Translations under genes and position numbers: made by a program | Source of the DNA: Cacajao melanocephalus | Taxonomy: Eukaryota > Chordata > Mammalia > Primates > Pitheciidae | Length of the DNA: 64,000 bases | NCBI GenBank assembly: GCA_963573385.1 | Contig: CAUYLG010005027.1 | Coordinates: 119,034-183,033 of the forward strand | Direction of reading: 5' to 3' | Part shown: piece after piece, positions 36,025-52,489 of the stretch | How positions within the stretch are numbered: the stretch's first letter is position 1 | Layout of the letters: each line of letters begins with the position of its first letter | The notes under the pieces: generated by a model | Seen by the model: the letters and a program-made list of their open reading frames with translations, nothing else | The model's database searches: none | What the model was told of the DNA's origin: nothing

Positions 36025-36340
36025 TACAACTATATTTCAACTGGAGTGACTGCAGTTGTATGCTGGACAGCACCATGAGAAGGGTAAAATCTCTATGAAA
36101 TATGGAAACCCAGTATAGCACCATAGAGAGCGGAGTGAGGCATCTTGCCTCTGCCACACACTCTACCCCAGAAGGATCAGCTCAAAGTCAGGGAGGAACT
36201 CTTCGTATGCAGGAAAAGTAAGCTGGAGATTCCCAACAGTCCTCATTTGCCACCACAAATGCCAGGAGCCCTTGCTACTAGAGAGCCCTTCAACCCCTAA
36301 ATCTAGTCTAGAGATTTAGCTAGGAGTTTGCACAGCTGCC
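36025..36340. other. Unassigned segment between two L1 elements
   Basis: Balanced composition, with CTCTGCCACACACTCTACCCC and AAGAAGATGGAGG. It may be 5' sequence of the older L1 that follows, joined by deletion, but I cannot confirm this. Confidence 0.3.
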
Positions 36341-39452
<3,112 letters not shown>

Positions 39453-40434
39453 TTAACATCGCTAATCATCAGAGAAATGCACATCAAAATCATAACACCT
39501 CATTCAAGTTAGAATGGCTATACTCTAAAAGGCAAAATGAAACAAGTGTTGGTGAGAATGTGGAGAAAAAGGAACATGTACATACTCTTAGTGGGATCAT
39601 AAATTACTACAGCCATTAGGAAAAATTGGTGTGGAGATGTCTCAAAACATTAAAACGTGGAACTATGATGATCCACAGTCCTACTACCGGATATGTATAT
39701 AAATGAATAAAATAAATATGTTGAGGAGATATCTGCACTTCCATGTTTTTGCTGTGCTACTTACAATAACCAAATATAAAATCAACCAAAGTGTCTAACA
39801 ACATATAAACACACATAAAAATGTGGTTTATACACACAATGGAGTAGTATTCAGCCATTAAAAAAATGAAATTCTGTTATTTGTAACAACATCAATGAAC
39901 CTGAAAGACATCATATTAAATGACATAAGCCAGACACAGAAAGACAAATACTACATGCTCTCACTCATATGTAGAATCTTAAAAAGAAAAAAAAAGAGAG
40001 TTGATATCATAGCAGACAGTAGACAGTACTAGGTTACCAGAGCCTGGGGATAAGTGAAGGGAAGAAGAGGATAGGAGCATAGTTGGATAGTCAGTGGGAT
40101 CAAATGGGTAGAAAGTTACAATTAGAAAGAAAGAATAAATTCTGGCGATTTATTGCACAGTGGAGGTGATGATTAACAGTCAGATATTGTTATGATATGG
40201 CAAAAAGCCACAAAGAAATGATAAATATATGATAAATGATAAATATTCTGATTTGATCATTACACAATATATATGTGTATCAAGATATAAAATTGTACCT
40301 CATAAATATGTATAATGACAATCTGTCAATTACAAAAATAAAAATTAGAAAAGTGAATAAAAATTAATCTTATTTTGTATGTAACTTAGATGTTAATTTT
40401 ATATCCAAAAAGATGTTTCTACTTTAATGTAATT

Positions 40435-40890
40435 AACCTAGCTGTTCTCTTTGCTTGAAAGGCCCTCTGTCTTTTGCATAACTGGTTCTTCCTAGATATT
40501 TAGGTCTCAGCTTGTATCTCATCTTTCCAAAGATTCTTTCTCTGACTACTACTCTAAAGTAGCTACTCATTTACTCTCCATTATCCTATTGTAATTTCTA
40601 GATAGCATTATTGCTGCAGATATTATCTATTACTTGAGATATATGCTGAACAAGAGTAAGACTTCAAATAGTGTTCAACACCTATGAGGCTTAGTGTAAA
40701 TAGTTATGCAGTGAAAGAAGGTTGCTGGACACACAAGCTAGTAGACGTGTAGAGCTGGAGACCAATAGATATTATCAGAGATAATAATTACATTACATGT
40801 TTATTAGGATTAGCAGTGATGAATGACAATTTCTTGGCAGTATTTGGCACATGGTGGGGACTCTGTTAATAGCAGCCAAAAGGATCATTT
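40435..40890 (+). mobile_element. L2 LINE 3' end, sense
   Basis: TTTAGGTCTCAGCTTGTATC, CTTTCTCTGACTACTACTC, TAAAGTAGCTACTCATTTAC and, further on, TATTTGGCACATGGTGGGG are degraded L2 blocks in order. The middle part (40660-40830) is poorly conserved. Confidence 0.7.
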
Positions 40891-41412
40891 CTACTAACAT
40901 GGGCTACCTAAGCAATTTTGCCTTCTCATTTAGCAAATAGTGACATCAGACATCTAAAGAAAGGGAATATTTGGTATTGGAATAAATACTTAGAATAAAG
41001 AAGGGTATAGTATTTTAGTAATAAATTCCATCTGTGTTTATATAACTGAACTTGAATATGTTCATTTTGCTTCTCCTGAATTCAGTCTAATAAAAACATA
41101 GGCTCATCATAATAGACATCAGAAATATTAACTGAACAAAAAAATGTACATTAAAACTAATGACTGAAACTGTTGTTGAGATATACAACACAGTCACATA
41201 TGCAACAGCGGAGCAGCTGCCTTCATGTTGTGAGTTCTGGGACCTACCCAATAAGCTCAAATTGCCCAGACCTAAGTTATATTCTTCCTAATCCTGTTAA
41301 CTTTCTGGAGGTTAGCTGTTGGTAACCATACTCTTTTTGATTGCTTTATATACATTATGAAGCAATACCATGCCAGATTGATCTGTCATTTATAGGATGA
41401 TGAAAGGAAATG
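40891..41412. other. Unassigned stretch
   Basis: Non-coding sequence between an L2 remnant and an Alu. Nothing recognised. Confidence 0.35.
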
Positions 41413-41427
41413 AAATGAACAACTTTT

Positions 41428-41712
41428 TTGTGGGGGTGAGATTGAGTCTCGCTCTATTGCACAGGCTGGAGTGCAATGGTGCAATCTTGGCTCACTACAA
41501 CCTCCACCTCACGGGTTTAAGTGATTCTCCTGCCTAAGCCTCCTGAGTAGCTAGGATTACATGTGTGTGCCACCACACCCAGCTAATTTTTGTGTTTTTA
41601 ATAGAGATGGGGTTTCACCATGTTGGTCAGGCTGGTCTTGAACTCTTGACCTCATGATCCACCTACCTAGGCCTCCCAAAGTTCTGGGATTGCAGGCCAC
41701 TGCGTCCGGCCA
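41428..41712 (-). mobile_element. AluS-like element, antisense, with target duplications
   Basis: The plus strand reads the reverse complement: GAGTCTCGCTCTATTGCACAG, GGCTCACTACAACCTCCACC, GGGGTTTCACCATGTTGGTC, ending CTGCGTCCGGCC. Target duplication ATGAACAACTTTT (about 41415-41427) and ATGAACAATTTT (about 41715-41726) flank it. Confidence 0.95.
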
Positions 41713-41726
41713 AGATGAACAATTTT

Positions 41727-42565
41727 GAATGTTGAACAGCAAGGCTGTGTAGAGCTGAAGGTTTGCTAGGACTCTGATTTGCTTCATCATAATTATGATT
41801 ATTTACAAGCTTTCTGAATGATCCCATGCAAATCTTGGGGTGAGCACTGTATTTTTTGTCATTTAGATAGAAGTTGTAGTACTGAAAATAACTTTTCCCT
41901 TCCTCCTTTGGCCTCCTCTTATCATCACCCTATGTCAGAAACCCTCAATTGTCAAAGATTTGCTTTTAAAAGGAAGTAAGGGAGTGGCTAAAGCATTTGG
42001 AGAAACTCATGTTCTCTCTGCCCTAGAAAAATATTGCTCTCTACAAGGAGGGAAAATATCTCCAGAGACTACATCTTTGAATTCTGGAGGGTCGCATGTT
42101 TGAAATGTTAATATGATTTTATGGATGAAAATTTTACCTGCAAAACATTTCTAAAATATGTGTCTGTCAAATGTATTTTTCCCCTAGAGGCAGTTCTCCC
42201 CGTACATCAAAGGCAGTTCCTGTCTCAGAGACAGCTCTCTGCAGTGGAGGAAGTGAGACTTTCTTTTACAAGGATACATGGCTCACACTGTTTGATTATT
42301 GTAAACTCTCAGCTATCCAGTGTTTAGAGAGAGAATAATCCAAAAACTATTTCTTCTTTTGAAGCATTTCCTTAGACTATTTGCATTACACCTTTGTGAT
42401 CTTGGAAACGTCCAACTCTCTGGTTTAGATAGACTAACATACATTCATTTTCCCCTTGACCTCATATAGCCTCGATCATCATAAAAATGCAACTTCTCTC
42501 AAGATGGTGAGAAGCAAATCTATAGAAAATAGCTGAGTCATGTGAATAATGTCAATGAACTAGAG
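41727..42565. other. Unassigned single-copy-looking stretch
   Basis: Non-coding. No element recognised. Confidence 0.35.
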
Positions 42566-42672
42566 CAGTAATTTTCAAACCTTAGAGGGCAGTGGATCAA
42601 TATCCACTGGAAGGTAAGTTCCCAGGTGAGGCTGATGCTGCTGACCCAGGGACCACACTTGGAAAGGCACTG
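42566..42672 (-). mobile_element. MER5-like hAT MITE, internally deleted
   Basis: Starts CAGTAATTTTCAAACCTTAG and ends CACACTTGGAAAGGCACTG, inverted hAT-type ends. Internal AAGTTCCCAGGTGAGGCTGATG followed by CTGCTGACCCAGGGACC is the typical MER5A block read in reverse. Flanking octamers AACTAGAG and GACGGGAG agree at five of eight positions, which fits a worn 8-bp target duplication. Confidence 0.8.
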
Positions 42673-43214
42673 GACGGGAGTGAAGATCTACAGTCTCTCT
42701 GCTGCAATGCCTTTTTGTAGTTCCACTTCACTGTGGTGTCTGCTGTGCATTAGTCCAGAGTATTCATCTTTTCCTGGAATTATTTTTCATGGATTCTCAT
42801 TGGAATAAAGTTCAGCGATTCTTCGTTGCTTGTAACCCAAACTGACTGAAAGTAAAAAGACACTGATTCCTGATTCCTTAAAAAAAAATGCTTACAAAGT
42901 AACTACTCTGTGTATATACATTTGCATGTGTGTGTCATAGAAGTTACACAATAGTCCGAAGTCTTGTCTCAATACTGTTTAGGTTTAATCTGGGGCAGCA
43001 GGGATCTCGCTGGCTCTTTGAATGTGTCTTTAATCTCTTTGTGGTCAAATTCAAGTTGGAAGTAACTACATAGTAACAAATACATTTATGTAAAGGTAAT
43101 AAGAAGGTAGAAGAGTCCAGTAAATTTGAGAAAATCATTCTTAATCTTTCCCTTCATTCAGCTCTAAACCTATGCAATAGTAATTTTCCCCAGCCCTTCC
43201 TACTTTCCAGGGTA
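42673..43214. other. Unassigned stretch
   Basis: Non-coding. Nothing recognised. Confidence 0.35.
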
Positions 43215-43350
43215 AGTACTAGGGAAGAGGCCGATGCCATTACTCCTTACTTTACGTGAGGAGAATCAAATTTTATGCTGGTGAGATGATGAGATTCCAA
43301 CACTGGTACTCAATCTTCCACATTTCTCTATTGCCTTACATCAGTTGTCA
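43215..43350 (-). mobile_element. MIR fragment, antisense (degraded)
   Basis: CCATTACTCCTTACTTTACGTG, GAGGAGAATCAAA and GAGATTCCAACACTGGTACTC follow the reverse-complement MIR order. Confidence 0.5.
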
Positions 43351-46300
43351 AAGGCTGTAGATCCTGTATTGTTTTCTTGTGTGACACATGTCTTCTGCTG
43401 GTTTGTTTGTATTTGGGGTATTTTGTATTTGCTTGTATTTTGTTTGGTTTGTTTTTGTTTGTAAGGAGGAGTCCAATATGAAGCTGCCTTACCCTTCCAA
43501 GTCAGGTCTTCCTCCTGTGATTCCTGATGCCTAGACTAGGAGTATGGGTGAGAGAAAGTAGGAAAGCCATATTTTTGAGACTCTAGTCGAAACTGTGTTC
43601 TCTAGTCTCTCTTAATAAGTAAAGACTCTGTAATCACTGTGACCTCTTGGTTGTATATATGCCTTGACTTCATCTAGTTCCAGATGAAAATATCAAAACA
43701 TCTCACATACCCCATTAAAAAAAATTCTTTCTAACCACAAAATTAAAAAAAAAACATCAGGCTAGGCATCCAGGCTTGGGAGCTCAACCATGGTAACGAG
43801 AACATCATCTATCTGAGAAACATACACATTGGTGAAAGAATTGTGCTTTAGGCTAAAGCATAAGACCAGAAAAATAAAAGTCCCAGCCTAGAGGTATGGG
43901 GAGAAGGGAGGAGGAGAAGGTAAGAATGAAGGTAGAAGGAAGTGACGCTTATATCAGCACTTTTTTTGTTTGTTTCCTTTCCGTAGTATAACCCAGTGGC
44001 TTTAGGGATATGACCATATTTTCAATGATTTCTCTAAGAATCAATATTTTTGTTTGCTTTATTATCATTTTATGTATGTTTGTTGGTTTTGAGATGGAAC
44101 AAGAATTGGCTGCCAAGTTCTAATACATTGGTAAAAGTATTAATAGCTTGCTTTTTGTAATGTAATCTTGCCAGACCAAAAGTATTTTGTGTTTTGTTCA
44201 ATTTTTTGTAAGTTTTGTGTTTGCTAGTTTTGTACTTATGAGCAAGAGTGAAAATGAAAATGCAATATTTTTCTAAAACAACCTAAGGAAAGAAATCACT
44301 GGATACAAATTATTGATTGCGTGCCCCCCTAGTGGGCTTGTTATCCTATTGACAGTTTGTTCAAGATCACAAATTAATGCTGTATCTTCTAGGAGAAATA
44401 TGATATTCATTCAATGTTGAGTAAATCCATATATTAAAGCCAAACATTGATAAATAATGTAGGCCAATAATCCCGAAAAGGCATATTTCCATATTTCCTG
44501 GAAGGGTGACAGCGTGCTACTACTTTTAATGGTTCTCTCTATTGCCATCTCATATGTGTGAATGATGTTTCAGTGGTTAAGGCTCTGATTTATTAATTAG
44601 GATGCCGTTTTCAGTGTGCTAATGTTACCCTGAGTTGAATGATAAGCACATATTTTATATATGAGGTTTGGCAGTTGCAAAATATTTTAAGTTGAATTGA
44701 AATATGTAAAGCATGAAAATCTCTCAAAGGTATAGAGGATTCGGATCACTTCCCTGTGTACTGGCAGTTTAAAAACAAAATTAGCATTTCTTTTATGAAG
44801 GATGAAGCAGAACAGAGTATTACTTTAAAGCAACTTTTTTTTTTCTTTGCTTGGAGACCTTCTCCCATCTGCTGGCCTCTGCTCCCAACCCAAACTCAGA
44901 AATATGAATCATGTTTCTTTTCTATGTATGTCCTGGCTCTGCAACAGCACCAGGCAAGGGTATTTTTTACACAAACAACTCTCTTATCTTTCTTTCCTAA
45001 GGGAAACCTGCTTGATAAATCTTTCCTAATTAATAACCTTTATTTTTGCCTGAAAGTCCTCTATACGGGCCAAACGGGCAACCACTTTGTGTGTGTATGG
45101 GTTGCTTATTTTTTATTTTTTGAGTTTGTATGAAGTTTATAGTTATTTCAATTCCAAATTTCTCAGCCACCCCCATATCGGTTTTTCATGGTTTGAATGT
45201 GCACATTATGTTGCCAAATTGTGAGACTAATGTTAGCGACATAAAATACACTTTTAAAACCAGGAAAAGCCTAAAACTTAGGAGTTGGCTGTATTTCCTG
45301 GCACCAGCTTCATAATGGAGCTCTCTAGTACGTAAGTGGATTAACCGCTCATTGGTTGCCCTTGAACTGTTTGTATAGTGAAAAACATGATACCATCCTA
45401 TGTCAACATGGCATAAAATCGAGGGCAGATTACTTTGGTAGTGTTTAGATTTTTTTTTGTCTCTTAAGCATTATCAAGAAAACAGTAAGAAGCAAGATGT
45501 TCATTAAAAGAAAGTACTTAATAATCAGTGGGATCATGATAACTAAGATGACAATTCCTCCTGTGTCAATACTCTAGGGGAGTTGAGAAACTCTTTTGTT
45601 TCCAAGCACTGGAAAAGTCTCCATGCTTTCTAAGAGTTCCATTTGTATCTTTTCATCTGCATAATTAAACCATCCTGTACCTCCCCACTCACATGGAGGT
45701 TAGAACCCAGATCTGGGAGGGAAGCTCCAAGGCCTATCTTTGCCAGTCTTCAAGGCAACTCATCATTACCCTCCCAGATTTGATTGAAATAAGGAGCTTC
45801 AGTCATTTAGTAAAGAATTGTTTAAACAATTCTCAATATTACCCAAGGACAGTTCAGAGTTCTTCTCATTACAGTTATGAAAGTTTCTGAGGATAATCCT
45901 CTTTTCTTTGGGTTGATAGATAAATGGGCAGCACCTTTCAGGCAGGTGTTCACCTTAAAAAGAGAATCTCAGAAGCTATTGTCCCTAACCTTTCCATGTG
46001 AGGCACTACTTTGGGTTGCCTTGGAAGTCTTAAGCTCTCAGTCAGAGGGTGGTACTGAATATGTGCTCCTGGTAAGGCAGTTTCTGTCTATATTCTTTTC
46101 TTCTTTGTGATTTTCTTTGTTTTATGGAAAAAGGAGAAGTGGTAACAGCTACAAGCTTGGTCAGTCAAGTAGGTATTTGAGACAATCTGTTTTCTCCTTA
46201 ATCATATCCACATATCAGCCCACGCAATTAAAAAATAGCCACCAAATGCTTTATATTTGGCAAAAGGCAAATAAAGCATAGCATATATCCTCCAAGAGTC

Positions 46301-46550
46301 TTCAGCTTATTGCAGAGGCACAAAGGGAAACAAAAACAATACACCCATCTACCACCCCCACCCCCATCACCAGCAGGGAGCAAGATATAAACAGAACAGT
46401 AGAAAAATATGATGGTAGTATAGTTAACTCTTTGTTGGATAGAGGTGATTTCACAGGGAAGGTGATATATAAGCTGTACTTTGGGGGAACAAACAGCAGT
46501 TAGCAGGAAAGGCATCAAGAAAAGAACAAATAAAAAGCCTTTTTTATTTG
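43351..46550. other. Long non-coding stretch without named elements
   Basis: Contains a TTTG-rich patch at 43400-43460 and a C-rich patch near 46350-46368. The 125-codon frame at 44756-45133 and the 113-codon minus-strand frame at 46228-46569 have low-complexity, unfamiliar products and no supporting context. Part of 46200-46550 may be old LINE sequence. Confidence 0.35.
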
Positions 46551-46554
46551 AAAA

Positions 46555-47540
46555 AACTGTATTGGGCACATGCTATGTGTTAGAAACTTCATACAGAGTG
46601 TAGATCTGTGTGAATAAAATAAGGTCATTGGTTGCGTGAAGTTTTCATTCTGATGGTAGGAAGAAAATAAACATACATATATCTATGACAGAGCTAACAG
46701 GGTGGTCAGCAAAAGTTTCTGTGATAAGAGGCCTTTGGAGCAGACAGGGAAGATGTGTGGGAACATTTGGATATCTAGAGGAAGAGCCTTCCGAGGAGAG
46801 AGAACAGCAAGAGAAAAAACCGTGTGGTAGATCTATTAATTTTCAAGGAGGAGCAAGTGAACAGGGAGATTGATTCCAAACAAGATCAGAATAATAGTGA
46901 GAGGTAACTTCTTGTAGCACTTTAGACCTTTGTAACAACATTGGCTTCGCAGTAAGAGAAATGGAAAAGTGTAAGATGTTGGTACAGGGAAGACATTCTA
47001 TAACTCATATTTAAGTTGATCTCCCTTACTGCCATTCTAAGTTTAGTTTAAGCTATAGCAGGGGTAAAAGTGGAACCAGGGAATTCAGTTAGGAGGCGAG
47101 GAAATTGGAAAGAACCTGTCATGTATGGCAAAACCCAGTAGGTTAATATTCTTTTTAATCTTATGTTATTAGAGTGTACTGGGCAATGAGGGAGAAAGGG
47201 AGACATTGAAAGTCTTGATCATCTTGATCTTGATTGGCCTCATGTGCTCTGCTACAGAGTTTGGACTTCCTTGTCTGTACAGTAGAGATCACATACAAAC
47301 ATTTTAATTGGGAAATGATATGGTTCTTTGCGCATTTAAAACCATAACAGTGACATCTTTGTGTTGGATGAAGTCAACATCCAAGGCGGAGATACCAGGT
47401 GGAAAAGGAATGCAGAAAAGAGAAACTAAATGAGCTAAAGATGCAGCAGTGTGAAAGAAGAATGAGGGACTAATTTTAGAGATTTTAAGAAATTTGATTT
47501 TTCTATGATTTAGCCATTGAACATAGGTTAGGATTAAAAA
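46555..47540 (-). mobile_element. L2 LINE, antisense
   Basis: A long ordered series of reverse-complement L2 blocks: TTGGGCACATGCTATGTG, AATAAACATACATATATC, AGAGGCCTTTGGAGCAGAC, GAACAGCAAGAGAAAAAACC, GCAGGGGTAAAAGTGGAACC, TTCAGTTAGGAGGCG. Strongly diverged. Confidence 0.8.
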
Positions 47541-48365
47541 GAAGGGACAGTGGAATTACATTCAAGAGCCATAGAGGTCTTTCTTCTGCCATTTCTGTGT
47601 CTTACTTTTGAGCTTAGAGATTTATATGTGTCCAAGACACTAAAGATCCTTGCATGCTTTCAGAGCAAATTCACTTTCCTGGGGTTCATAAGTCAGCTGC
47701 TAACAAAGAGTGATGCCTGTTGGAAGCAGTTGCACAAAAGAAAAAAAAATAGATTTCCTGCTTATATGTATAAGAAGCATCCTACCTTTACCCTAACTTT
47801 TTATATCTCAGAACAGTTTCTTTCTGATTATTTCCTGTCACATTTTAAAGCCAGCCTGGTGTTAGCCCTCCAGTTAGTTTCCTGTTCCATATAGAAGCTT
47901 GTCCTATAATCCTCTAGTTTGATGTATGAAGACACAGTTATTACTGCAGCGGGCGCTCCTCACACCCCTTCCATCATAGTTATGGCTGCAACCTAACAAG
48001 AACTTCACTGGAAATGAATGTTAGAAATCATAATGGCATTTTGTTCCATGCAGTTTTATTTAGGGAAATGCTATTCGGCACATAAAACAAGGGGCTGCCC
48101 TAGAAACAAACAACTGATCCCTATAATGTCATGATTTGGTGTCAAGATTATTGTTTCCTGGGAAGATTCTGATGATGTTTTTGTTTTATATTTCATCTCA
48201 TCTTCTTTAATTTTGCTTAAAAATTAATTTATTGCCTTCATTATCAAGTTAAAGATTGCTGGGGTGATTAAACTCTTCTGTTTTATGCATAAACGGAAGG
48301 AATCCTTATTATAGCATAAGAAATGGTGCCAAAAGGATGCCATCCTGTTTTCTTTTCATGATTAC
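47541..48365. other. Unassigned stretch
   Basis: Includes the 114-codon frame 47550-47894, whose product resembles nothing I know. Treated as non-coding. Confidence 0.35.
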
Positions 48366-48369
48366 TCAA

Positions 48370-49200
48370 AGACACTTCAATTCAATGCATGTTTCCAAAA
48401 CATCTCCTATTTGTAAGACAATAAGTGGTCACTTAATAGACGAAATGATGAGCAATGGGCCACAGTTCCTCTCCTCAGGCTTTTATAGGCTTTGATGGAG
48501 CTGAAACAAAATGTAAATATAATGAGAAAGCAGATTCATCAAGTACCACATTATATAAGATATCGCAAACCTGAAAGAACAAAAAAGGGATCATTTCTTA
48601 CTGTAAAAATGGAAAGATGAAGTGAATATCTTGCTTTAGAATGAGCGGTTGGCTTATGGTAGGTTTTGTGGGAGTGAACATAAGATAAAAACTAAAAGAC
48701 TGAGTAGTTGAAAATATGGAGTCAGTACTGAAATGTTTAGCAAATGGAGTGAGGACATTCTATATCAATAAGGACCAGAGGTATAAAATACAAAATAAGC
48801 AACACCATTGCATATTTGAGGCTTGAAGGATGGTGAACAACTCTATGGATTCAGAGTGTGGAGTAGGGCAGCGGTATATGACATGGTACTAGAGAAACCA
48901 GACCACATTTGGTAAGGTCCTTCATATCCTCCGAAGATGTATGTACCTTAATGGTGATAGAAGTCATTGGATACTCTGGATTAGAACATAGTAGGATGGC
49001 ATGCTAGGGGCAACTGTAAGGATAGGGTAGTGGGTGGTGGAAAGATAAGGCTCTTGGTGACTGGTAAAAGATGGGCCTTTATCTGAGGTATTGACAATAA
49101 CAAGAGATTGAAGGAAGTATGTGTTAGAGCCACTTAAAAAGTAGAATTAAGAGGGTTCAGTAATTGCCTGGCTATGGGAATTGAGAGTGAAAATGGACTT
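48370..49200 (-). mobile_element. Possible L2 or related LINE remnant, antisense
   Basis: Weak, ordered resemblance to reverse-complement L2 (ATGCATGTTTCCAAAACATC, GTTCCTCTCCTCAGGCTTTTATAGG, GGAGCTGAAAC, GCTTGAAGGATGGTG). This is a low-confidence call. Confidence 0.35.
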
Positions 49201-50419
49201 GAAGAACTATGGAGTCTATTACTAGAAATTAGCAATTGTTACTACCAAGGGGGAAATAACCACTCAAGTGAATGAAAACCCATTCATTTGATTGGCTGAT
49301 TCATAAAATTGCTGCTGGTATGAATTTTAATTTATTTGCTAGTAGGTATCGATGGAGAAAATTCAAAGATATATTAAGGCATATTTTCTCTTTATTCTGT
49401 CTCAATATGTGTAATCAATAAAGATAGGTTTCTTAGTTTCTTCCCTTTCCTTTATGCCTGAATAAGGTGTGCTGGTCAGATAAAAATCATTTGCTAATCA
49501 ACCTTCCATCTCTGAAGCATTTCTGTCAGAAAGATAGACCAAAGGCTCTTCTAAAATAATTACAAAAATTATTAACCCCATGGATATTCAGATTCCAGGT
49601 CTTTAAGTGCTAAATTGCAAAATCATCACTATAATCAGCTATTACTGGCACTCTATAGTCAGTGTATTCATTAGTTTGTTCTTGAGCAGCTCTGGCGCTT
49701 AATCAAAAAGGATATTGATTCCAATTCATTTCAGCTCATATGATTTAGGCTTAGTTGTATATTTTAATTACTTGGTACTAATGCAAGGTTTTTAAAGGTT
49801 CTCTAGCTCATAAAGGAATCCTAATTTCTAATAGCACATGCAGTAGAAATAAAAATCAACCTCTGTATTTATAAGGCACTCTCTTCTTTTTTTTTTAAAT
49901 GGAAGCAAACTAATTTTACCTAGTAGATTAGATTTTTTTCAGATGAATAAATTTCTCTCAATATGTAACAGGAACAACCTCCAATGCCATGGGGTCTCTA
50001 TTAGCTTTACTTATTAACTGATAATGATGCCCTCGGTGGAAGGGCCTCTGCCCTTCTCTAAAAGCTTTATTTATTCTCAGAAAGCTGCTTATTCACAATA
50101 AACCTTTCCTCTCCATGTCCAAGGTAGCTCCCTTATTAGACCAAAATTGTATCTTAACAGTCCTTATTACTTTAAGATTTGCAAAGCACTCTGATATCTC
50201 TTATTTCATGTTATTCTTTGAACATTTTCTCCATCCTATGATGCATAACAAGTATCTATTACAGGAAAAGCATCTTTCTCAAAAGTCTACTGAGGCAAAG
50301 AGCAATTTGAAAATTGAGGCCCCTGTATGAACACTGTTGATTCAGGGTAGAGATTGCCTTTGACATATGACTCTGAGAGAAAAATAAAGACCTATTTGGG
50401 ATGTAGGATACATGGGGAA
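49201..50419. other. Unassigned stretch
   Basis: AT-rich, non-coding. No element recognised. Confidence 0.35.
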
Positions 50420-50580
50420 TTAGGGAATGGGTCTTGAGTATCGCTACTTAGGTTCAAATTCTGGCTCAGCGATTTACCAGTTGTGTACCTTCTCAAAGTC
50501 TCCATTTCCCCATCAGTATAATGATAGGATAGACTGCATAGATAATAAAGCACTTAGAACAATGTCTCACACTCAACTGT
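50420..50580 (+). mobile_element. MIR element, sense
   Basis: GGTTCAAATTCTGGCTCAGCG, ACCAGTTGTGTACC, AAGTCTCCATTTCCCCATC, AATGATAGG and CACTTAGAACAATGTCTCAC are in canonical MIR order. Confidence 0.85.
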
Positions 50581-51588
50581 ACAGCCTTCCCAACCCCAGG
50601 AACATTTGTCATTGAATAATGCATCCGTATCCACAAGAAAGCCCAATTTGATTATTGTCACAGTACCCTCAAAGCTAGCTGCTTGATAACCCCATCCTCA
50701 GCAACTAACCTTCCTCTAAGATTTTCCTTAAAAATCTTACTCACTGGGAAACTATCCATTCAAAGGTTCCAAGTGTTAGCCTATTTTGGAAATCAGCATT
50801 AACTTCCAAAACTTCCCTTTGGTCCTGCTCTGTTCATGCTGCTAAAGGCTGCTGATAACATCTCCTAGAATTATCTGGTGCTGTATAGTGATGCTTTATT
50901 GCTCTGCTATAACTTCACTTGCATCTCTTTCAGTTGAAGATAACATAAAGAAGTGAAAAATCACTCAATAAGTTTTGTTTCTTGAGTGGCTTAATTTGCT
51001 CTAGGGTTAAATATCTTTAAATATGGTAAAAATTCTGATCTGCTAAAAGATACTGCAATGTCGGTTCTTTTTAATCTAAAAGATTTTATTAGTTACATGA
51101 CTGTAATAATATGTAAATTAATTAATTAATTAAATGTCTCTGTTAATGTATATTGTAACAAGAAGTGTTAGCTAAATCTAAATAGATATAAGTGGAGTTC
51201 TGGATGGTTCTGGTACCTATGACACCTTCTTACTCTATTTACGTGAGCTTAATTTTGCTGCTGGCTGGTGAAGGTGGCAGAAATGATTTTAAGCTCTTAT
51301 GGCAAGAAAGGTTACAGAACTAGCTATGTTCATAAACAATTAGTAGGCTCTGATACAAGCAATGCCACTGTAGGGATTTGAAAAGTTTGAACACCAACAT
51401 TTAGAAAGGAATGTCTCCATACAAATCTCTGCCTCTCAAACATGCACATTATGTCACAGTCTAGAGTATAGAATGCCGTTCTGAGGAGTCAAAGACATAC
51501 CAAAAAGAAACAGACCTTTATTACCAAAAACTTTCCAAGAAAACAGATATTGGAACATGTATAATTTTCTGCTTTCTAAGGTAATTTA
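50581..51588. other. Unassigned stretch with a TTAA repeat
   Basis: Non-coding. A short self-complementary (TTAA)n run is present at 51115-51135. Confidence 0.4.
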
Positions 51589-51589
51589 C

Positions 51590-52345
51590 AATCATTTTCC
51601 TCTTTTAAAATCTTTTTGTTGAACTACCTTAGACTTATAGAAGAATTATGAAGATAGTACAGAGTTCTCCACTCATCACTCAGCTTCCACTAATGTTAGC
51701 ATCTTACATAACTCTTACCAACGAAGAAATCAACCTTGACATTAACATTAAATGCTCAGTTAAACTAAGAGTTTTAACTAAACTATAGACTTTATTTGGA
51801 TTTCACTCATTTTTTTTCTGCTAAGGTACTTTTTTTGTTTTGGGATCAAATCCCAGATATTAATTTAGTTATGGTCTCTTCTAATCTGTGACACTTTCAC
51901 AGTCTTCCTTTGACTTTGATGACCTGGACACTTTTGAATACTAATCCAGTATTTTTTTAGAGTGACCCTCACTTGAAATTTGCTTTCTCATTTTTAGCTT
52001 AGGCTTATGGATTTTAGGGTAGAATACCACAAAGATGTTGTGTTCTTCTTGGCACCTTATATCAGTGGATAAATGATATTGATATATATTGCTAGTGATG
52101 TAAGACTTGATCACTTTGTTAAGGTGGTATCCTGCAGGTTTCTTTACAAAATTAATGTTCTTCCCTGCCCATATGCTATTCATTCAAGGCAAAGCACTAT
52201 TCCAGCCCACCCTCAAGCATAGGGAAAATAATTCATTCCATGAAGAATATTTTAACATTTGTCGAAGCTAACATGGCAACTATTAAATAGTTGGGGTGAC
52301 ATGCTCTGAGACTATACGGGTATTGTGTTTCTCCTTTAAGAATTA
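51590..52345. mobile_element. Old LINE (probable L1M 3' UTR) remnant
   Basis: Recognised from a common ancient L1-associated block series: GAAGAATTATGAAGATAGTACAGAG, CACTTTCACAGTCTTCCTTTG, GACCTGGACACTTTTGAATAC, AGAATACCACAAAGATGTTGTG, GATCACTTTGTTAAGGTGG and CTGAGACTATACGGGTATTG. The orientation relative to the L1 consensus is not certain. Confidence 0.6.
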
Positions 52346-52489
52346 CTTTAGAATTTAAACAGTTTTCAGTGGATCTTCAGTGCAGCATTGTTTCTTTTCA
52401 TTTTATATCAAAAGTTTTAAACTATGAATTCAATTTCTTTAATAGAAATCAGACTATGGAGATTATACATTTCATTTTGTGTAAGAATT

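Noticed and set aside
44756..45133. 125-codon frame
   Set aside because: The product is low-complexity with a Phe run, has no domain, no splice or promoter context, and is of chance length for this size of sequence.
46350..46370. C-rich runs as a possible G-quadruplex
   Set aside because: Only two long C runs are present, which is not enough for a standard four-run quadruplex.
46228..46569. 113-codon minus-strand frame with a Gly run
   Set aside because: The Gly run comes from a C-rich simple patch. There is no domain or context supporting coding.
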